A stretch of DNA of 9,578 bases from Pelotomaculum sp. UBA5255 (GTDB lineage Bacteria > Bacillota > Desulfotomaculia > Desulfotomaculales > Pelotomaculaceae): assembly GCA_002408725.1 (NCBI GenBank), contig DHTR01000007.1, positions 8,944 through 18,521 of the forward strand, written 5' to 3'. This document shows, one piece after another, positions 6,334 through 9,578 of this stretch (within the stretch, counting starts at the first letter, position 1; each line of letters starts with the position of its first letter). Both the position numbers and the translations under genes were made by a program. The notes below the pieces were generated by a model that was given only the letters and a program-made list of their open reading frames with translations, was not told where the DNA came from and did not search any database.

Positions 6334-7581
6334 CTAGCTATACCGGGCAAGCAGGCGGTTAAATCGCCCGAAGATGCTGCCTTGCCTTTCCTCTGTAGAC
6401 CATGGGGTACTGCGGTGGGCTTCCCAAACATCCCGGTAAACAGAAGCAGTCTGCCGGGCGATTATTTTCCAGTTAAAATCTTCCGTAACCTTTTGGTAAG
6501 CCGTGTCCCTTAAATAATTGCCCAACTGGGGCTGCCTCAGGAGCGCCAGGATGTTTTGGGCCAGAGAATGGCTGTTTCCGGTTTTAGCCTTTAGCCCATC
6601 TTCCCCGTGCCTTACAATTTCGCTAATGCCCCCGCAGTCTGAAACGACGACCGGCGTCCTGGCAGCCATAGCTTCCAAGGCCACGATGCCGAAGGGCTCA
6701 TAGAGGCTGGGGAAGACCGCTGCGTCCGCCCAGCTGTAAAGGCTGTTCCTGACTTCATCATGAATATAGCCCGTAAAGTAGACCCTGTTAGCAATGCCCA
6801 TGACTGCAGCCTGCTGTTTTAAGGCATCCAGAAATGGGCCTTTCCCCGCTATGACAAATTTTGTCTGGGGGTAATGGGAAAGAATTTCAGGGGCGGCATC
6901 CAGGAGTACCTGGATACCTTTTTCTTGGACCAGTCTTCCCACGTAAAAAATTATTTTCTCGTCCGGGGCGGCATAGTCGCTGCGGCGTGCCCTTTTGCTC
7001 CCGATATTGAAGTTGCCGGCATCAACGCCGTTGGGGATAACAGCAACCTTGTCTTGCGGCAACTGGAAGACGCGCCCCACTTCGCTTTCCATAAAGTGAC
7101 TGCAACAAATTACCCGCCAGGCCTCGTAGGTCAGCCACCACTCAATGTCGCTGATATGCCTCTGGGTGTCGTTGTGAAGGCCGTTGTTGCGGCCGTACTC
7201 CGTGGCGTGAATTGTAACGACCAGCGGCAGTCGCCCCGCGTGCTTGATGGCCCTGGCGGCGTAAGCCACCAGCCAGTCGTGCGCGTGCAAGATATGAATA
7301 TCACCGGTATCGGACATGAGGGGTATGGCCCTCTCCAGCAGGGCCACGTTGAACTGGGCCACCCACGTCACAAAGTCCGGCGAAGATACCCGGTAGGGAT
7401 CAACGCGGTATACCTTGACTCCGTTAACCTGTTCGAAATGTGGCGCCCCCATGCCCCCCGAGGTGATCAGGTGGACATCCACCCCGTTTGCCGCCAGGGC
7501 ATTGGTCAGGTCATACACATGCTGGGCCAGTCCGCCAACGCTTTTAGGCGGGTATTCCCAGGATAGCATTAAAACTCTCAC
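6334..7581 (-). CDS. GT4 family glycosyltransferase, glycogen-synthase-like
   Basis: This 415-aa GT-B fold retaining glycosyltransferase probably extends a glucan or related polysaccharide from a nucleotide sugar in the cytoplasm. The N-terminal domain carries the glycine-rich acceptor loop SWEYPPKSVGGLAQHVYDL (7-25) and HAHDWL (99-104). The C-terminal donor-binding domain has GRLVQEKG (215-222, the Arg/Lys pair Arg216 and Lys221) and the EX7E motif EPFGIVALE (295-303). It has no signal peptide or membrane segment. The start is GTG at 7581-7579, with GGAG- and AAGG-type sites in the 20 bases before it. It sits behind the CBM25 terminator, so it needs its own promoter, which I could not place with confidence. 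A 21-base imperfect palindrome lies in its leader. GT4 includes Corynebacterium-type GlgA/GlgM as well as many other transferases. Glycogen synthesis is inferred from the GH57 and CBM25 neighbours. Confidence 0.92.
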   Translation of the reverse strand: MRVLMLSWEYPPKSVGGLAQHVYDLTNALAANGVDVHLITSGGMGAPHFEQVNGVKVYRVDPYRVSSPDFVTWVAQFNVALLERAIPLMSDTGDIHILHAHDWLVAYAARAIKHAGRLPLVVTIHATEYGRNNGLHNDTQRHISDIEWWLTYEAWRVICCSHFMESEVGRVFQLPQDKVAVIPNGVDAGNFNIGSKRARRSDYAAPDEKIIFYVGRLVQEKGIQVLLDAAPEILSHYPQTKFVIAGKGPFLDALKQQAAVMGIANRVYFTGYIHDEVRNSLYSWADAAVFPSLYEPFGIVALEAMAARTPVVVSDCGGISEIVRHGEDGLKAKTGNSHSLAQNILALLRQPQLGNYLRDTAYQKVTEDFNWKIIARQTASVYRDVWEAHRSTPWSTEERQGSIFGRFNRLLARYS

Positions 7582-7599
7582 CGATCCTTGTCTCCTTCC

Positions 7600-7620
7600 T
7601 GCTCAATCCATGAATGAGCA
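7600..7620. promoter_or_regulatory. Imperfect palindrome in the GT4 leader (operator or hairpin candidate)
   Basis: TGCTCA (7600-7605) and TGAGCA (7615-7620) are the ends of a 21-base dyad with 8 of 10 positions paired. It lies 18 bases upstream of the GTG start and overlaps the outer edge of the ribosome-site region. It could be a repressor site or an RNA hairpin affecting translation. Confidence 0.4.
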
Positions 7621-7647
7621 ACACTGTAAGTTAGCATTTATTCATTT

Positions 7648-7680
7648 AAAAAAATCCCCACCGGGCTAACAGCGGGGATT
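7648..7680 (-). terminator. Intrinsic terminator after the CBM25 gene
   Basis: On the minus strand a 7-bp stem AATCCCC/GGGGATT (plus-strand arms 7653-7659 and 7674-7680, 14-base loop) is followed by seven T's (plus-strand A's 7648-7654, partly shared with the stem). It lies six bases past the CBM25 stop and separates that gene from the GT4 unit. Confidence 0.88.
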
Positions 7681-7686
7681 GACCTT

Positions 7687-8064
7687 TTAGTAGCGTTGGC
7701 TCCCGTTATGAATTTGAAAGCCCCAGTTGGCTCTGTTGTTATTATCCCAGTTATCGGCGCCGTCCCTGAAGCACATATTGAAGCGCCCTTCGTGGTCCGG
7801 CATGACAACACTACCTACCCAACCCCAGCCCGTCTTTTCCATTCGCGTGTCTGAAACATTTCGCCAGCTGTCGTGCCTTCCGAAACCATAGTGCAGGTAT
7901 AACTGTTCTCTGCCTTCCTGGTCGAGCGCCCCTTTGTAAAGTATGGTGACCTCTTCACCGGCGGTGATGGGTACAGGGTCCACCACGACGCCATCGGGAC
8001 GTTCAGCCTCATGCATGGCCTTCAGCCGGGCATGATCGTCCCCAAACCTGCTTCGGTTTGCCAA
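7687..8064 (-). CDS. Stand-alone CBM25-type starch/glycogen-binding protein
   Basis: The 125-aa protein is essentially one carbohydrate-binding module. Residues 35-125 form a beta-sandwich like CBM25 (and plant CBM53): VTILYKGALDQEG (39-51), QLYLHYGFGRHDSWRNV (54-70), GRFNMCFRDGADNWDNNN (93-110) and NWGFQIHNG (113-121). The aromatic residues and the NWDNNN loop are the typical alpha-glucan contacts. No catalytic domain and no signal peptide are present, so it should act inside the cell, perhaps attaching a partner to a storage glucan. I place the start at TTG 8064-8062 because an ideal GGAGGTG sits six bases upstream. A longer frame from a TTG at 8091 would put that ribosome site inside the gene. 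The short tail before the module (1-34) is charged and may be a linker. It is flanked by terminators, so it is probably monocistronic. Confidence 0.88.
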   Translation of the reverse strand: MANRSRFGDDHARLKAMHEAERPDGVVVDPVPITAGEEVTILYKGALDQEGREQLYLHYGFGRHDSWRNVSDTRMEKTGWGWVGSVVMPDHEGRFNMCFRDGADNWDNNNRANWGFQIHNGSQRY

Positions 8065-8070
8065 AATATT

Positions 8071-8077
8071 CACCTCC
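8071..8077 (-). promoter_or_regulatory. Ribosome binding site that sets the CBM25 start
   Basis: The minus strand reads GGAGGTG, near-ideal complementarity to the 16S rRNA 3' end, six bases before the TTG at 8064. This decides between the 125-aa and the longer 134-aa reading. Confidence 0.85.
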
Positions 8078-8206
8078 AAGGAAAATTGCAAGAAACTTAA
8101 GCCTTCATTAGTATGGTTGGGGGGGAATCATTTTATACGGCCTATTCCTCGATTTTGCTTATTTTTAGCCTTCCTAAAGGGATAACTTTACTCGTTTTAA
8201 TTGTAC
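8078..8206. other. Leader and promoter region of the CBM25 gene
   Basis: No gene is seen. The minus strand contains TATAAA (within the plus-strand stretch around 8135-8142) as a possible -10, without a convincing -35. A run of seven G's lies on the plus strand near 8119. I recognise no riboswitch. Confidence 0.3.
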
Positions 8207-8247
8207 AAAAAAAGGCGCCTTCTGTTTTTATTCCAACAGAAAACGCC
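8207..8247 (-). terminator. Intrinsic terminator downstream of gatB
   Basis: On the minus strand an 11-bp stem in two parts is followed by seven T's (plus-strand A's 8207-8213). The parts are GGCG/CGCC (8214-8217, 8244-8247) and TTCTGTT/AACAGAA (8220-8226, 8235-8241), separated by a 2x2 internal loop. It lies about 125 bases past the gatB stop. Confidence 0.85.
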
Positions 8248-8298
8248 CCGACACTTAAACAACTTTATAAACTACAATTTGCAGGTTAATAGTATAAG

Positions 8299-8332
8299 AG
8301 CCGGAAGGAGGTCACAGAAACCTCTTCCGGCT
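8299..8332. repeat. Strong bulged hairpin between gatB and its terminator
   Basis: AGCCGGAA/TTCCGGCT (8299-8306, 8325-8332) continues past one bulged G (8307) into GAGGT/ACCTC (8308-8312, 8320-8324) with a 7-base loop, giving 13 base pairs. On the minus strand only a weak T-content follows (CTTATACTATT), so it may be a poor first terminator or a 3'-end-stabilising structure for gatB mRNA. Confidence 0.55.
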
Positions 8333-8372
8333 ATAAATGAACCTTGATCATTAGAAAGATTCTTTTGCAACG

Positions 8373-9578
8373 TTATTGAAGCTTTTCTTTCAGGAGCTTG
8401 TTTACCAGTTCGGGATTTGCCTTCCCCCTGGTGGCCTTCATCACCTGTCCAACCAGGAAGCCCAGGGCACGTTCCTTGCCGGCCCGGAAGTCCTCCACCG
8501 ATTTGGGGTTTTTGGTCAGCACCTCATCCACGACGGCTATTATGGCACCTTCATCGCTAATCTGGACCAGGCCTTTTTCTTTTACGATATTCTTGGGATC
8601 CTTTCCGGAGGCAAACATTTCTACAAAGACGGTCTTGGCAATTTTACCGCTGATCGTCCCTTCATCTATAAGCACAAGCATGGAGGCCAGCTGCTCCGGT
8701 TTAATTTTACACGCCGTGATCTCAACGCCGTCAGCGTTGAGCAGCCCCAAAAGGTCACCCATGACCCAATTACTGACCACTTTTGGATTCGGATAGGCCG
8801 ACACGCAGTCCTCGAAATAGTCGGCCATCTCCTTTGTGTTGGTGAGGATGACAGCGTCATATTCGGGCAGGCCGTACTCCTTCACGTACCTTTCCCTGCG
8901 TGCGTCCGGCAGCTCAGGCAGGGAACGCCGGATCTCCTCGACCCACTCTTGATCAATAATCATGGGCACCAGGTCCGGGTCGGGGAAATAACGATAGTCG
9001 TGGGCGTGTTCTTTGCTGCGCAGGGGGAGGGTGACACCCTTTCCCTCGTCCCAGGTCCGGGTTTCCTGGGCAATTCGACCTCCTTCCCCCAGCACCTCGG
9101 TCTGTCGCTCCACCTCATAGGCCAGCGCCCTTTGAAGCGCCCGAAAAGAATTCAGGTTTTTGATTTCCGCTTTCGTCCCCAATTGTTCACTACCCGCCGG
9201 CCGGATTGAAATGTTGGCATCACAGCGCAAACTTCCTTCTTCCATTTTACAGTCAGATACGCCGGTGTACTGGATAATGGCCTTTAATTTCTCCAAGTAC
9301 GTACGGGCCTCCTCCGGCGAGCGCAGATCCGGCTCGGAGACAATTTCAATCAGGGCAACTCCGGACCTGTTATAGTCTACCAGGGAATATGGCGTGGTGG
9401 TAATGGTCCCCTGGTGTACCAGTTTACCGGTATCCTCCTCCATGTGCAGGCGCGTAATCCCGATCCTTTTGGTTTTATTGTCAAGGTTGATGTCCAGGTA
9501 CCCGTGCTCGGCAATCGGCAGGTCATACTGCGAGATCTGGTAATTCTTGGACATATCCGGGTAGAAGTAGTTCTTCCG
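8373..9578 (-). CDS. gatB: Aspartyl/glutamyl-tRNA(Asn/Gln) amidotransferase subunit B (5' end off the window)
   Basis: GatB activates misacylated Glu-tRNA(Gln) or Asp-tRNA(Asn) in the GatCAB complex so that ammonia supplied by GatA can amidate it. The frame runs from the window edge, where RKNYFYPDMSKNYQISQYDL is read, to TAA at 8375-8373. The 401 visible residues leave about 75 missing N-terminal ones (family size about 475). The Met whose codon begins at 9554 is internal and is not the start. Visible landmarks, counted from the edge, are GVALIEIVSEPDLRSPEEAR (73-92), SLRCDANIS (117-125), AHDYRYFPDPDLVP (192-205) and the C-terminal YqeY-like tRNA-binding helical domain with ISGKIAKTVF. No damage is seen. 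gatC and gatA would be expected upstream, beyond the right edge. It is functionally unrelated to the glucan genes. Confidence 0.97.
   Translation of the reverse strand, partial: RKNYFYPDMSKNYQISQYDLPIAEHGYLDINLDNKTKRIGITRLHMEEDTGKLVHQGTITTTPYSLVDYNRSGVALIEIVSEPDLRSPEEARTYLEKLKAIIQYTGVSDCKMEEGSLRCDANISIRPAGSEQLGTKAEIKNLNSFRALQRALAYEVERQTEVLGEGGRIAQETRTWDEGKGVTLPLRSKEHAHDYRYFPDPDLVPMIIDQEWVEEIRRSLPELPDARRERYVKEYGLPEYDAVILTNTKEMADYFEDCVSAYPNPKVVSNWVMGDLLGLLNADGVEITACKIKPEQLASMLVLIDEGTISGKIAKTVFVEMFASGKDPKNIVKEKGLVQISDEGAIIAVVDEVLTKNPKSVEDFRAGKERALGFLVGQVMKATRGKANPELVNKLLKEKLQ

Noticed and set aside
6874..7566. 230-codon open frame on the plus strand
   Set aside because: It lies entirely opposite the GT4 gene, whose catalytic motifs are clear. 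The plus-strand product resembles no known family.
8376..9209. 277-codon open frame on the plus strand
   Set aside because: It is antisense to gatB, a well-conserved gene, and has no family features of its own.

Overview
This window looks like the chromosome of an anaerobic, moderately GC-rich Firmicute of the Peptococcaceae/Thermoanaerobacterales type (Desulfotomaculum, Pelotomaculum or Moorella-like). That assignment is an inference from three things: strong GGAGG-type ribosome sites with GTG and TTG starts, the pairing of a DUF4912 protein with a GH57/DUF1957 enzyme, and a nucleotidyltransferase-mutase fusion next to a GT4 enzyme. No species can be named from the sequence alone.

Layout. 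Bases 1-2348 (+) carry a DUF4912 protein (its beginning may lie off the window) and a GH57 alpha-glucan branching-type enzyme, closed by a clear intrinsic terminator. Bases 2390-3690 form a visibly AT-richer interval. It holds, on the minus strand, a 61-codon reading frame and a PIN-domain (VapC-like) toxin gene broken by two opposite one-base frameshifts. It then holds inverted and direct repeats, a decayed tRNA-Gly and the 5' half of a tRNA-Arg cut off just past the anticodon. Bases 3695-7581 (-) hold a terminator, an 828-aa sugar-nucleotidyltransferase/left-handed beta-helix/phosphohexomutase-like fusion and a GT4 glycosyltransferase, probably one two-gene transcript. Bases 7648-8064 (-) hold a terminator and a stand-alone CBM25-type starch-binding protein. 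Bases 8207-9578 (-) hold a terminator, a second hairpin and gatB, whose beginning lies off the right edge.

How the genes fit together. Five genes (DUF4912, GH57, nucleotidyltransferase fusion, GT4, CBM25) look like one intracellular alpha-glucan or related polysaccharide module. The proposed roles are sugar activation, chain elongation, branching and glucan binding, plus one protein of unknown role. None shows a clear export signal in the visible sequence. GatB is a translation gene (tRNA-dependent amidotransferase) that is simply a neighbour. The interval with the broken toxin gene and tRNA remnants splits the two convergent halves of the glucan module and looks like the scar of past insertion and loss.

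The points most worth a second look are the mutase-like domain lacking all three catalytic loops, the tRNA remnants as a possible integration scar, the double-frameshifted PIN gene beside an intact small partner frame, and the cytoplasmic single-domain starch-binding protein.
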